From CAYNTH01 sp964427055 (lineage in GTDB: Archaea > Aenigmatarchaeota > Aenigmatarchaeia > CG10238-14 > SCSR01): a stretch of DNA of 16,866 bases. Each line of letters starts with the position of its first letter. Position 1 is the stretch's first letter. The notes below the pieces were generated by a model, which was not told where the DNA came from, ran no database searches, and was given only the letters and a program-made list of their open reading frames with translations. Positions 6,354-13,636 of the stretch are shown one piece after another. The translations under genes were made by a program, and so were the position numbers. Where the stretch lies: positions 1-16,866 of the forward strand of contig CAYRSQ010000015.1 in the NCBI GenBank assembly GCA_964427055.1, in the 5' to 3' direction.

Positions 6354-7595
6354 ATGATAGTCAAAAAGATGCGGATAAGGAGGATATTCGCCACCAATTC
6401 GAAACCCACCATAGAGGTGGAGCTCAGGACGAACAAGGGCACTGCAATTTCGCAGGTTCCCATTGGCACGAGCACCGGCAGCCACGAGGCGGTCTCGCTT
6501 CCGGTGGACGACGCGATCAGGAAGTTCTCGATGGTGAGCAGGTACTTCAGCACAAACGAGTTCCACAACCAGGAGGATGTTGATGACACTCTTAGGTCAA
6601 TGGACAAGAGCGGTAATTTCAGGGACATCGGGGGGAATGTGGCTCTCGGAATATCGTCCGCATTCCTCAAGGCGTTCGCCATGGGGGAGAAGCTGGAATT
6701 ATTCGAGTATATTTATGGCAGCGTGTCGCAACAGAGGAAGAGGGGCGGGGAGGGCGTGTCGAAGCCGAATATGCCAATGCCGATATGTAACATGGTCGGC
6801 GGGTGGAAGGGACAGAACAGGAACATGCAGTCCAGCGTACAGGAGTTCCTGCTGTTGCCCGTGACCCAGAAATCATTCTCAGAGAACATAACAAGGATGA
6901 TGGACGCCTACCACGTGATAGGCAACCAGCTGGAGAACGAGGATCCGGGTTTCAATTATGGCAAGAATCTGGAGTCGGCGTGGGTGACCGGACTGCAGAC
7001 AGATGAGATATTGAGGATGATGTCGAGAGTGGCGAGTCAGAACATGTTCAAGATAGGAATGGACGTGGCCGCTACCAACATATGGGAGAGAACCCATTAC
7101 GTGTACACGAGAAGGAACGAGTACGGCGAGGAAGTCAGCGAGAAGCTTCTAAGGACCGAACAACTGAACTACATGGAAGAACTCGTAAGGAGGTTCGGGG
7201 TAGCATACGTGGAGGACCCGTTCGAGGAGGAAGACTTCATCTCCCATTCAACGATGAACCAGCACCTGTCTCCGAAGGATGTGCTCGTGTGCGGCGACGA
7301 CCTCTATGCCACCAATGCGGGCAGGCTCGAGATGGGCATAGGACACAAATCGACCAACTGCGTGATAGTAAAACCAAACCAGGCCGGGACCATAACCGAT
7401 ACCATTCGGTTCGCGGAGGCCGCCAGGAAGGCCGGCATGAAGACGGTGATGTCCCACAGGTCGGGCGATACGGAGGACACTCTCGTATGCCACCTTGCGA
7501 TCGGCCTTGGATGTGACTATGTGAAGTTCGGCACCAGTGGTGAGAGGGTGGCCAAGCTCAACGAGATGATAAGGATAGAGGACGCCATGGTATGA
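6354..7595 (+). CDS. eno: Enolase, divergent
   Basis: Converts 2-phosphoglycerate to phosphoenolpyruvate. The 413 residues cover both enolase domains. Conserved: substrate loop GTSTGSHEA with S40, metal ligands D237 (GMDVAA), E287 (VEDPF) and D315 (GDDL), catalytic base K340 (VKPNQAG), the SHRSGDTED segment with H368-R369-S370, and K391. Not conserved: the LDSRGNPT motif reads FATNSKPT, the Glu usually in GxEVFH is D184 (MMDAYH), and the GDEGG motif with the second catalytic Glu is not recognisable around 196-210. The gene order after phosphoglycerate mutase supports an enolase role, but reduced or altered activity is possible. It is probably leaderless, with the T-rich box at 6319-6328 about 30 bases upstream. 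Confidence 0.82.
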   Translation: MIVKKMRIRRIFATNSKPTIEVELRTNKGTAISQVPIGTSTGSHEAVSLPVDDAIRKFSMVSRYFSTNEFHNQEDVDDTLRSMDKSGNFRDIGGNVALGISSAFLKAFAMGEKLELFEYIYGSVSQQRKRGGEGVSKPNMPMPICNMVGGWKGQNRNMQSSVQEFLLLPVTQKSFSENITRMMDAYHVIGNQLENEDPGFNYGKNLESAWVTGLQTDEILRMMSRVASQNMFKIGMDVAATNIWERTHYVYTRRNEYGEEVSEKLLRTEQLNYMEELVRRFGVAYVEDPFEEEDFISHSTMNQHLSPKDVLVCGDDLYATNAGRLEMGIGHKSTNCVIVKPNQAGTITDTIRFAEAARKAGMKTVMSHRSGDTEDTLVCHLAIGLGCDYVKFGTSGERVAKLNEMIRIEDAMV

Positions 7596-7644
7596 TTCGG
7601 AAAATAATATAATGGATTACGCCCAAATCTAATAGAGTGTTGAG

Positions 7645-8883
7645 ATGTCAGTTTCGATATTGTTCGCGTCAGTCGGTCTCGTGATACTTCTCGGTTTCGT
7701 GGGAAGCTACTTCTTCAAGAAGACGATGGTACCGGACATACTGTGGCTGCTCGCGCTGGGCGTGATTATAGGCCCGATGTTCAACCTCGTGGATAGCGAG
7801 TTCTTCATATCATACTCGCCCTTCATAGCGTCGATAGCCATAATGATAATACTTTTTCAGGGAGGCATACACACCAACCTATACTCGCTCATAAGACAGT
7901 CGTCCAAGTCGCTCTTGCTCGCGGTCCTCGGGATATTATTTTCCATGGCATCATGCGCCCTGTTCATGCACTATTTACTTGGATGGGAGATACTCAACGG
8001 ACTGCTGCTCGGGGCCATACTCGGCGGGTCAAGCTCCCCAATAATAATATCCCTGACGAAGAGGCTCCCGCTGGGCGAGGACATAAAGACGATGATGAAT
8101 GTGGAGTCGACTCTCACCGACGCCTTCTGCATAATCGCGGCCCTGGTGGTAGTGGACATAATGGTGATGGGAAGTTATTCGTCGCTGGACATAGCGAAGA
8201 ACATAGTGGGCACGTTTTCGATAGGTGCCGTGATGGGATTCATAGTGGGAGTGATATGGATAAGCGGGCTGTCGAGGATACGGGGAAAAGAGTTCGAGTA
8301 CATGCTCATAATCGCGATACTGCTCCTGCTCTACTCTTTCGTGGAGAGCATAAGCGGGAGCGGGGCGATAGCGTCGTTCCTGTTCGGCGTGGTGCTGGCG
8401 AACAGCAAGGAGATAAGCGGCATGCTGAGGATAAAGAAATCCAATATGCACTCGGAGATAGGGCATTTCCACAACGAGGTTTCGTTCCTGGTCAAGACGT
8501 TCTTCTTCTTGTACATGGGGATCATAGTGACATTCAACAGCCCGTATGTGATACTCATAAGCGTTCTCCTGACATTCATGCTACTCATATCCAGAATGCT
8601 GACTGTCCAGATTGCGACTTACGGCAGCCACGTTCTGCCCGAGGAGAAGCACATGATGAGCGCGCTGATGCCCAGGGGACTGGCGGCCGCTGTGCTCACA
8701 CAAGTCCCGATAATATATGGGCTGGCCAACCCTGACATCTACACGGACATAGTCGTCAATGTCATATTCATGAGCATACTCGTGACCAGTGTGTCGGTCG
8801 TGCTGATGAAAAAGAGGATGAACGGGGAGAAGGGCGGCAGCAGGAAAAGAAGGAAACCGAAAACGAAGAAAAGCAGAAGGTGA
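7645..8883 (+). CDS. Cation/proton antiporter, CPA1 (NhaP-like) family
   Basis: Integral membrane exchanger that swaps protons for Na+ or K+. The 412 residues are mostly membrane helices, about 11-12, running from residue 4 to about 388. Family landmarks: FQGG at 71-74, the ion-binding helix ESTLTDAF at 154-161 with D159, SGSGAIASFLFGVVLANS at 237-254 and MPRGLAAAVL at 342-351 with R344. Most CPA1 proteins have N-D at the ion site; here it is T158-D159. The C-terminal tail (389-412) is very basic and there is no large cytoplasmic TrkA domain. It is 49 bases after enolase and may have its own AT-rich promoter (about 7601-7614). Ion preference cannot be read from sequence. Confidence 0.85.
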   Translation: MSVSILFASVGLVILLGFVGSYFFKKTMVPDILWLLALGVIIGPMFNLVDSEFFISYSPFIASIAIMIILFQGGIHTNLYSLIRQSSKSLLLAVLGILFSMASCALFMHYLLGWEILNGLLLGAILGGSSSPIIISLTKRLPLGEDIKTMMNVESTLTDAFCIIAALVVVDIMVMGSYSSLDIAKNIVGTFSIGAVMGFIVGVIWISGLSRIRGKEFEYMLIIAILLLLYSFVESISGSGAIASFLFGVVLANSKEISGMLRIKKSNMHSEIGHFHNEVSFLVKTFFFLYMGIIVTFNSPYVILISVLLTFMLLISRMLTVQIATYGSHVLPEEKHMMSALMPRGLAAAVLTQVPIIYGLANPDIYTDIVVNVIFMSILVTSVSVVLMKKRMNGEKGGSRKRRKPKTKKSRR

Positions 8884-8959
8884 CTGTGGCTGGCCTGCAG
8901 CAATCATAGTATGACCGGTTTTCTCAGAAAGGATGTCCCAGACACTGGGTGATTTCTGT

Positions 8960-9151
8960 TCACTCTAGTTCCTTCAGGATATTTCCCTTTATCCTGGCGT
9001 ATCCGCCCGTGGGCTCGGATAGCTCTTCTCCGCAGTCGCACTTTGTCAGGGTCGCGGACTTGTTAAAGATGACACTCTTCTTCCCGCACTTCCTGCATTC
9101 CACTTCCAGGAACTTGCTTGTGGGACCTATCATATCGGTTTTCTTTTTCAT
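8960..9151 (-). CDS. rps27e: Small-subunit ribosomal protein eS27
   Basis: Zinc-ribbon protein of the 30S subunit. The 63 residues match the archaeal eS27 pattern, ending in SEPTGGYARIKGNILKELE, with the usual archaeal length. Zinc ligands are C19 and C22 (CRKC) and C38 and C40 (KCDCG). The second pair is C-x-C instead of the usual C-x2-C, a one-residue deletion in the zinc knuckle. It is the second gene of an operon, 20 bases after eL42, the arrangement common in archaea, and is convergent with the antiporter gene. Confidence 0.92.
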   Translation of the reverse strand: MKKKTDMIGPTSKFLEVECRKCGKKSVIFNKSATLTKCDCGEELSEPTGGYARIKGNILKELE

Positions 9152-9171
9152 GTTTCACAACTCCATAAATC

Positions 9172-9471
9172 CTAACTTCCGCTCAGCTCGAACTTCTTCG
9201 ACCTTATGCCTGCTCCTCTGGTGTGCATCTTTCCGCATACCGAGCATTTGAACCTCAAGTCTGTCCTCCTTGTCGGCTTTTCCCTGTTCTTCGGGTTTTC
9301 CTTCGGGAAACTGTGGTAGCCTTCCATCTTCCTGAGGAACCTTCTCTGACCAGCCGCAGTCTTCCTTCTCGTCTTCCTCTTCCCCCTTTCGACTGTGTGG
9401 TCGGTGTGCTTGTTGCAGTGCGGGCAGTATGCGCGCATTTTCTTAGGGTATATCATATAATCGTCTGTCAT
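9172..9471 (-). CDS. rpl44e: Large-subunit ribosomal protein eL42 (L44e)
   Basis: Zinc-binding protein of the 50S subunit near the E site. The 99 residues follow the archaeal L44e pattern: YCPHCNKHTDHTVERGKRK at 15-33 with C16 and C19, GQRRF at 41-45, then KPTRRTDLRFKCSVCGK with C76 and C79, and the closing RSKKFEL. ATG 9471 is used here; a start at residue 6 (MIYPKKMRAYC) fits the family N terminus equally well. It heads the eL42-eS27 operon and has no ribosome site, so translation may be leaderless from the AT-rich box at 9488-9497. Confidence 0.92.
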   Translation of the reverse strand: MTDDYMIYPKKMRAYCPHCNKHTDHTVERGKRKTRRKTAAGQRRFLRKMEGYHSFPKENPKNREKPTRRTDLRFKCSVCGKMHTRGAGIRSKKFELSGS

Positions 9472-9487
9472 TAAATTGTCTGATAAG

Positions 9488-9497
9488 TTATTAAAAT
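9488..9497 (-). promoter_or_regulatory. TATA-like box for the eL42-eS27 operon
   Basis: On the minus strand ATTTTAATAA lies about 22 bases before the eL42 ATG, fitting a leaderless start. A second AT-rich box (ATATATAAAG, around 9506-9515) is further upstream and could serve instead. Confidence 0.4.
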
Positions 9498-9543
9498 ATT
9501 CTGTCTTTATATATCTTAAGACACATGCCCACTCATCCTCAGG

Positions 9544-9553
9544 TTTAATACTT
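9544..9553 (+). promoter_or_regulatory. TATA-like box for the HD hydrolase gene
   Basis: TTTAATACTT would start transcription near 9573 and leave a leader of about 20 bases with the weak ribosome site GAGAGTGATG before ATG 9595. Confidence 0.35.
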
Positions 9554-9594
9554 CATGTCCACTAATTATGACGATAAAAAGAGAGTGATGTGAA

Positions 9595-10371
9595 ATGATA
9601 AAAATGGATTTTAACGGAAATAAGAAGCTCGGCATGCTGATGAAAATTGTCAACAAGGACGTGGAACTCCAGACTTTGTGGAAGTGCTCCAATGTGAACG
9701 CGATAGACAGGTCCGGCATAACGGACCACGGCCCCATACACATAAAGATAGTCACTAACATGGCTTTGAAGATTATGAGACTGCTTGTGAAAGGCGGTGT
9801 CAAGCCGAGCTGCGTCTTGGATTACGGGCTCGGGAACGACGACGCCGAGATGATAGTCGTGCTGGCATCGATGATGCACGACCTGGGGGTATCCGTGCAC
9901 AGGGAGCAGCACGAGGAATACAGCCTCTTCCTGGCGTCCGGCTTCCTCGACAGGTTCCTGCCGGAGCTGTACGGGGACGCGGAGGAGAGGACGGTAGTCA
10001 AGTCCGAGGTCCTGCACGCGATAATCTCGCATTCGAAGAGAGTGAAACCCTATACGATAGAGGCGGGGGTCGTCAAGCTGGCCGACGCCCTGGACATGGA
10101 ACAGGGACGAGCCAGGATAGCGTTCAACATAGGGAAGGTCGACATACACTCGGTGTCAGCGCTCGCTATCGAATCCGTGTCGGTCGGCAGGGGCAAGAAG
10201 AACCCGGTCGAGGTCAGGATAAAAATGATGAACTCTGCCGGCATATTCCAGATAGACGAGCTCCTGAGAATGAAGATGGAAAACAATCCGGTAAAGGAGC
10301 ACATATCGATAGTGGTAGACACAAGCGGGGCCGAGAAGAAGATAATAGACACCTTCGAGCTGAGCTGGTAA
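9595..10371 (+). CDS. HD-domain metal-dependent phosphohydrolase
   Basis: The 258 residues carry an HD fold: H49 (DHGPIHI), H95-D96 (MMHDLG), H141 or H146 (HAIISHSK) and D164 (KLADALDM), so the metal-binding set is complete. HD proteins cleave phosphate esters of nucleotides, cyclic nucleotides or nucleic acids; the substrate is not evident. After the HD core (about 40-180), residues 180-258 form an extra domain of probable strands (VEVRIKM, HISIVVDTS, IIDTFELSW). It matches in outline the archaeal HD hydrolases of this length. It is divergent from the ribosomal operon and 45 bases upstream of a small membrane protein gene on the same strand. T6 at 10373-10378 may end part of the transcripts. 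Confidence 0.78.
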   Translation: MIKMDFNGNKKLGMLMKIVNKDVELQTLWKCSNVNAIDRSGITDHGPIHIKIVTNMALKIMRLLVKGGVKPSCVLDYGLGNDDAEMIVVLASMMHDLGVSVHREQHEEYSLFLASGFLDRFLPELYGDAEERTVVKSEVLHAIISHSKRVKPYTIEAGVVKLADALDMEQGRARIAFNIGKVDIHSVSALAIESVSVGRGKKNPVEVRIKMMNSAGIFQIDELLRMKMENNPVKEHISIVVDTSGAEKKIIDTFELSW

Positions 10372-10416
10372 ATTTTTTCTTCTCCAAAAACCAAATAATA
10401 TTCGGAGGATGACCAA

Positions 10417-10791
10417 TTGAAATCAAGGCAGCCATACGCGGGAAGGTACTCTTACACAAACAGCAAGAGGATAAACAGGATTCAGAAGACTATGGACATG
10501 CTCGCATACGGGTCGCTTCTGCTTGACGTGTGCATAGCCGCGGTGACTGCGCTGTCCATATTAGAGATAAGGACGGGCGAGATGATGCTGGTTCCGATAC
10601 ACTACATGCTCACGTCCGTTGTGGCCATGTCCCTCCTTTCCGGTTCGATGCTGCTCTACTTGAAACACAACGAGAGGATAATGGAAGACATACTCCGGAT
10701 AAAATACAGGGTCAGCATGATGTCCAGCAAGTCAAGTCCGCACTATCCGCTCAGAAGGGGCATAAGTAAGAATATCGGCAGTAAGAAGTGA
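10417..10791 (+). CDS. Small membrane protein with two transmembrane helices
   Basis: Encodes 124 residues of no family I recognise. Two hydrophobic helices, at about 29-49 and 59-82, are joined by a short loop (EIRTGEMML). The N-terminal 28 residues and the C-terminal 40 are basic, so both ends are probably cytoplasmic. TTG 10417 is the start: GGAGG (10404-10408) lies 8 bases upstream, and the nearby ATG at 10409 runs into a stop after three codons. It follows the HD hydrolase gene and may be co-transcribed with it, and is convergent with the GINS gene 8 bases away. Confidence 0.65.
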   Translation: MKSRQPYAGRYSYTNSKRINRIQKTMDMLAYGSLLLDVCIAAVTALSILEIRTGEMMLVPIHYMLTSVVAMSLLSGSMLLYLKHNERIMEDILRIKYRVSMMSSKSSPHYPLRRGISKNIGSKK

Positions 10792-10799
10792 TTCCTACA

Positions 10800-11339
10800 T
10801 CATTTTGATATTTTGAATTCCTTTGCCACGTTCTGGTTGACAAGTATGTCCCTATTCTCTTCGGGCAGCCTGGCTATGTCGCCCTTCTTGAACGGGCCGT
10901 ATTTCTTCATGTCCGCGCCCACGAATTCGGGTATGTCCTGGTTGAAGCTTATCAGTTCGGCCTTCTCGCCGTCTTCCTCCTCCGCCACGACATCCGCCAG
11001 CATCTCCTTCCTCCTAGCTTTCACGACAGCGAGTATCTGGTCGAAGAACAGCCTCTCCTCGTCCGTGAGGTTCTCCGGAGGTATGTTGGTCCTGGCCGAT
11101 ATTATCGCCATGTTCAGTATCTTTCTCTCCCTCCTGTTGAATATGTCCTCGGCGAGCCTCTCTATATTCTTGACCTCGAGCACCGTCTTCCTGTTGTTCA
11201 CGTTCTTCTTGCTGTCAAGGTACGAATTCACGTTGCCGTGGAATCCTTTCGGAAGCTTGGACAGCTTCAGGCTTGTCTGTTCTTCCCTCTGTATCCTCCT
11301 TATCAGTTCGAACGTTATCATACCTTCTTCTTCGGGCAA
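10800..11339 (-). CDS. GINS complex subunit Gins51/Gins15
   Basis: Archaeal GINS links MCM helicase, GAN/Cdc45-like nuclease and primase at the replication fork. The 179 residues have an alpha-helical A domain (about 7-116, MITFELIRRIQREEQTS to KARRKEML), an acidic linker (117-128), and a small B domain (129-177) with the family pattern IPEFVGADMKKYGPFKKGDI. The A-then-B order is that of Sld5/Psf1-type (Gins51). The start TTG 11339 has AAGGTGAT 3-4 bases upstream; an ATG at residue 7 is the alternative. It lies downstream of the primase and a small cysteine protein on the same strand, and GINS next to primase is a recurring archaeal arrangement. Confidence 0.85.
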   Translation of the reverse strand: MPEEEGMITFELIRRIQREEQTSLKLSKLPKGFHGNVNSYLDSKKNVNNRKTVLEVKNIERLAEDIFNRRERKILNMAIISARTNIPPENLTDEERLFFDQILAVVKARRKEMLADVVAEEEDGEKAELISFNQDIPEFVGADMKKYGPFKKGDIARLPEENRDILVNQNVAKEFKISK

Positions 11340-11424
11340 AGTATCACCTTACAGTTAACTATGATGAGTTTAGAAATAAAAGCATGCATGAGGGCGGGTT
11401 CCGCTGTCCTGCATATGCGTTTGC

Positions 11425-11724
11425 CTACATTTCCGATTTCATCCGTTTAAGTATGTCACTTTTGATTATGTCTGTCGGGGTCTCCCTGTTGTACCCGTGC
11501 TTTCCGCATCTCTCAAGAAAAATCGAATATCCTATCCTGGGCTCAGGCGGGTACGGGGCGTACGCTACGTCTATGGGAGTCGATCCTATCGTGGACTCTC
11601 CGCTGAAGTATGGGCATCCTCCGCATCTTCCCCTGAACCAGAACTTGTCAGGGTCGCTGCCTATGCATAAGGGGTCCTTGTCTTCTTTTGCGCGCAAGTC
11701 CTCGGCCTTTCTCGATGTTTCCAT
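11425..11724 (-). CDS. Unknown four-cysteine protein in the replication cluster
   Basis: Encodes 99 residues I do not recognise. It has exactly four cysteines: C20, C34, C37 (RCGGCPYF) and C73 (ERCGKHGY), with H76 nearby, suggesting a zinc or iron-sulfur site. The middle (50-66) is rich in proline and tyrosine (YAPYPPEPRIGY). It sits between the fused primase (69 bases upstream) and GINS (85 bases downstream) on the same strand, so a role tied to DNA replication is plausible but only from position. A weak GGTG ribosome site precedes the ATG. The primase already has its own Fe-S domain, so this is not the missing part of PriL. Confidence 0.65.
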   Translation of the reverse strand: METSRKAEDLRAKEDKDPLCIGSDPDKFWFRGRCGGCPYFSGESTIGSTPIDVAYAPYPPEPRIGYSIFLERCGKHGYNRETPTDIIKSDILKRMKSEM

Positions 11725-11792
11725 CTCGACACCTGATTAAAGGTTGTCCGTTGAAGAAATAAATTTAGTCGTATTGCTATCTCTATGTTACA

Positions 11793-13154
11793 CTATTTCT
11801 TTTTCGTTTTCCCTTTGGGGTTGAACCTGCCTTCTTCCTTCATCTTCCTGAATGCATAGTTCACGGGGTTCTTTATGGTGATCTCAGGGGAGCACGGCGC
11901 CACTTCCGATCCGGCGCCTATCCTGGATCCCTTTGTGCACATCCCGTCGGGTTTGCACGCTCCGAAGGAGCAGTAGAAATTATTGTTGTTGCAGTTCGGC
12001 GGCAGCAGGTCTCTTTTCTGGTTCACGTGCCATCTAAGCTGGGATCTTATGTAGTTGATTCTTACGGGAGGGTAGTTCTTCTCGTTCCATTTGTACATCC
12101 TCTCCTCTATCTCCTCGGGCTTCCATCCCATGTTGGAGAGGAAGTTTATCAGTATGAATATGCTCCTCTTCCTCCCGTCGGCCATGCCGCCGAGTATCTT
12201 CGTGATGCACGGAGGGAAGTCACCCTCCTCTATCTTCATCAGCTTCTTCTTTTCGCCGGACGCCACCGTCACAGGCCGCACTTCCTCCTTCATGTATTTG
12301 GACGCCCAGTCGAACGCTTCCATTGCGAGGGCGTGCGCGTCCTCCCTTTCTATGTCCCTCTTGAGGAAAAAATTGTCCACTCTGACCTTTTCCGGCAAGG
12401 CCATCCCCTTGTCGAATCCCTTTATCTCGGACGCCTTTATGGGGACGCTCACGAGCAGGCTTTTCTCGTGGAGGCTATACGGAAGCCTGAACATGTGCCT
12501 TGATCCGAAGATGTCCATGTCCACCACTCTGAACGGCTCTATGCCGTCCTCGCTTATGATGTCCTGCATCCCCTTCCCTATGCGCTCCGCTATGCCGCCC
12601 GGGTCGTCCAGATCGTTGAACGCATCCCTCAGCGATTCCGTCGTGTACCATTTCAGGTATTCCATTATCTTCTTCGCCGCCTCGGGGTACATCCCTTCGG
12701 TGTGCTTCATGTTTATGTTCTTTGGCAGTGCCTCGAACGGGACGCCTATGTGGAAGCTCTTGCCTCCCGTGAATTTTATGCTCGCACTGCCTATGCCGTG
12801 GTCGGCAAGCGCCTTCATCATGTGGATGGCAGTCACCTTCGCGAGTTCGAAGTCCGGCACGTCAAGGTCTATGAGTACGTCCCATCCTTTCCTCACCCTG
12901 TCGAGCATGTCCCTTGTCATCCCACTTTCGAGTGTCATGGGCTGGTCCCATCTCTCGACCGACCCGTGGAAGGAAAGCGCCCCTTCGCGCACGGACTGCT
13001 CAATGTCCGCAGGATACTGGAGTATGTTCGGCCTCTTGCCGAACCTGCCCTCCTTGAAAACCGACACTATCTCCCTGTCCCTGGACACGTCGAGTATGGC
13101 TTTCTGTACGTCAGGACGGGAGTAATATTTCTTTGCCTTATCAAAATCAGACAT
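11793..13154 (-). CDS. priS: Fused DNA primase: PriS catalytic core plus PriL-type Fe-S domain
   Basis: Synthesises replication primers. The 453 residues exceed the usual PriS length (about 350). The catalytic part shows D96 and D98 (VLIDLD), FTGGKSFHIGVPF at 128-140, and the third acidic site at D212/D214 followed by SRHMFRLPYSLHEK. From about 312 the sequence changes to the PriL C-terminal pattern: PPC at 314-316, REGULAR helices with GMADGRKRSIFILINFLS, then PPNC (C388), FGAC (C400) and GMC (C406), and a closing KNPVNYAFRK, so C316, C388, C400 and C406 probably hold a 4Fe-4S cluster. The PriL N-terminal domain is missing. ATG 13154 is preferred to 13166 because GGTGA (13164-13160) sits 5 bases before it. 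I recall such fusions in Nanoarchaeum-like archaea. Confidence 0.88.
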   Translation of the reverse strand: MSDFDKAKKYYSRPDVQKAILDVSRDREIVSVFKEGRFGKRPNILQYPADIEQSVREGALSFHGSVERWDQPMTLESGMTRDMLDRVRKGWDVLIDLDVPDFELAKVTAIHMMKALADHGIGSASIKFTGGKSFHIGVPFEALPKNINMKHTEGMYPEAAKKIMEYLKWYTTESLRDAFNDLDDPGGIAERIGKGMQDIISEDGIEPFRVVDMDIFGSRHMFRLPYSLHEKSLLVSVPIKASEIKGFDKGMALPEKVRVDNFFLKRDIEREDAHALAMEAFDWASKYMKEEVRPVTVASGEKKKLMKIEEGDFPPCITKILGGMADGRKRSIFILINFLSNMGWKPEEIEERMYKWNEKNYPPVRINYIRSQLRWHVNQKRDLLPPNCNNNNFYCSFGACKPDGMCTKGSRIGAGSEVAPCSPEITIKNPVNYAFRKMKEEGRFNPKGKTKKK

Positions 13155-13196
13155 CGGTATCACCATGAACGGCTAAAAATGAAAAAGCCCTCAAGA

Positions 13197-13207
13197 CTAT
13201 ATTTATG
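13197..13207 (-). promoter_or_regulatory. TATA-like box for the primase cluster
   Basis: CATAAATATAG on the minus strand would start transcription near 13176 and leave a leader of about 20 bases containing the GGTGA ribosome site of the primase. Confidence 0.45.
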
Positions 13208-13245
13208 CGCACAGCTTAAAAGGAGTTCGCATGCGCGCTTCCGGG

Positions 13246-13256
13246 TTTTATTTATA
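13246..13256 (+). promoter_or_regulatory. TATA-like box for the PyrI-like gene
   Basis: TTTATTTATAA is centred 25 bases before ATG 13276, and no ribosome site is present, so the message is probably leaderless. It is back to back with the primase promoter. Confidence 0.5.
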
Positions 13257-13275
13257 ACGGACTCCATTTATATTT

Positions 13276-13593
13276 ATGGCCGAAATAATCGGAAAGATAA
13301 AACAGGGTACAGTGATAGACCATATAAAATCGGGGAACGCCCCGAAAGTTGTGGCTGCGCTGAACCTCCAAAACAACAGGAATGTAGTTTCAGTCGCGAT
13401 GCACCTGAAGAGCAGGAAGATGAAAAGGAAGGACATAGTGAAGATAGACAACTCCATTATCCCGCCCGCTACTATCTTCAAAAAGATACGCTTAGTGGCG
13501 CCGAAGGCCACTGTCAACACCATAAGGGGCTCCAGGGTCGTCAAGAAAGTCAGGATAGCTGACCTGAAAAAGCCAAAGAAGCGCAAGAAGTGA
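13276..13593 (+). CDS. PyrI-like allosteric domain without the zinc domain
   Basis: Resembles the nucleotide-binding N-terminal domain of the aspartate carbamoyltransferase regulatory chain, which senses CTP and ATP. Visible signatures over residues 7-92: KIKQGTVIDHIKSGNAPKVV, NVVSVAMHLKSRKMKRKDIV, and LVAPKATVNTIRGSRVVKKV. The protein ends at 105 with a basic tail (KKPKKRKK), while normal PyrI is about 150 residues and has a C-terminal four-cysteine zinc domain that docks to PyrB. Here there are no cysteines at all, so it cannot dock in the usual way. No pyrB lies in the window. It may be a stand-alone nucleotide sensor, or a reduced subunit with another partner. The stop codon is clean, with no sign of a frameshift in the following 43 bases. 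Confidence 0.78.
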   Translation: MAEIIGKIKQGTVIDHIKSGNAPKVVAALNLQNNRNVVSVAMHLKSRKMKRKDIVKIDNSIIPPATIFKKIRLVAPKATVNTIRGSRVVKKVRIADLKKPKKRKK

Positions 13594-13636
13594 ACGGTCC
13601 ACTCGTGCATTCCCGTATTTTCCTATTGATATCTAT

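Noticed and set aside
12091..13125. A 344-codon plus-strand frame opposite the primase
   Set aside because: It is serine- and methionine-rich low-complexity translation of the antisense of a clear primase gene, without motifs or its own ribosome site; codon bias of the real gene explains its length.
11793..13154. Plasmid-type PrimPol
   Set aside because: The PriS signatures, PriL-type cysteine order and the neighbouring GINS gene favour the chromosomal replicative primase.
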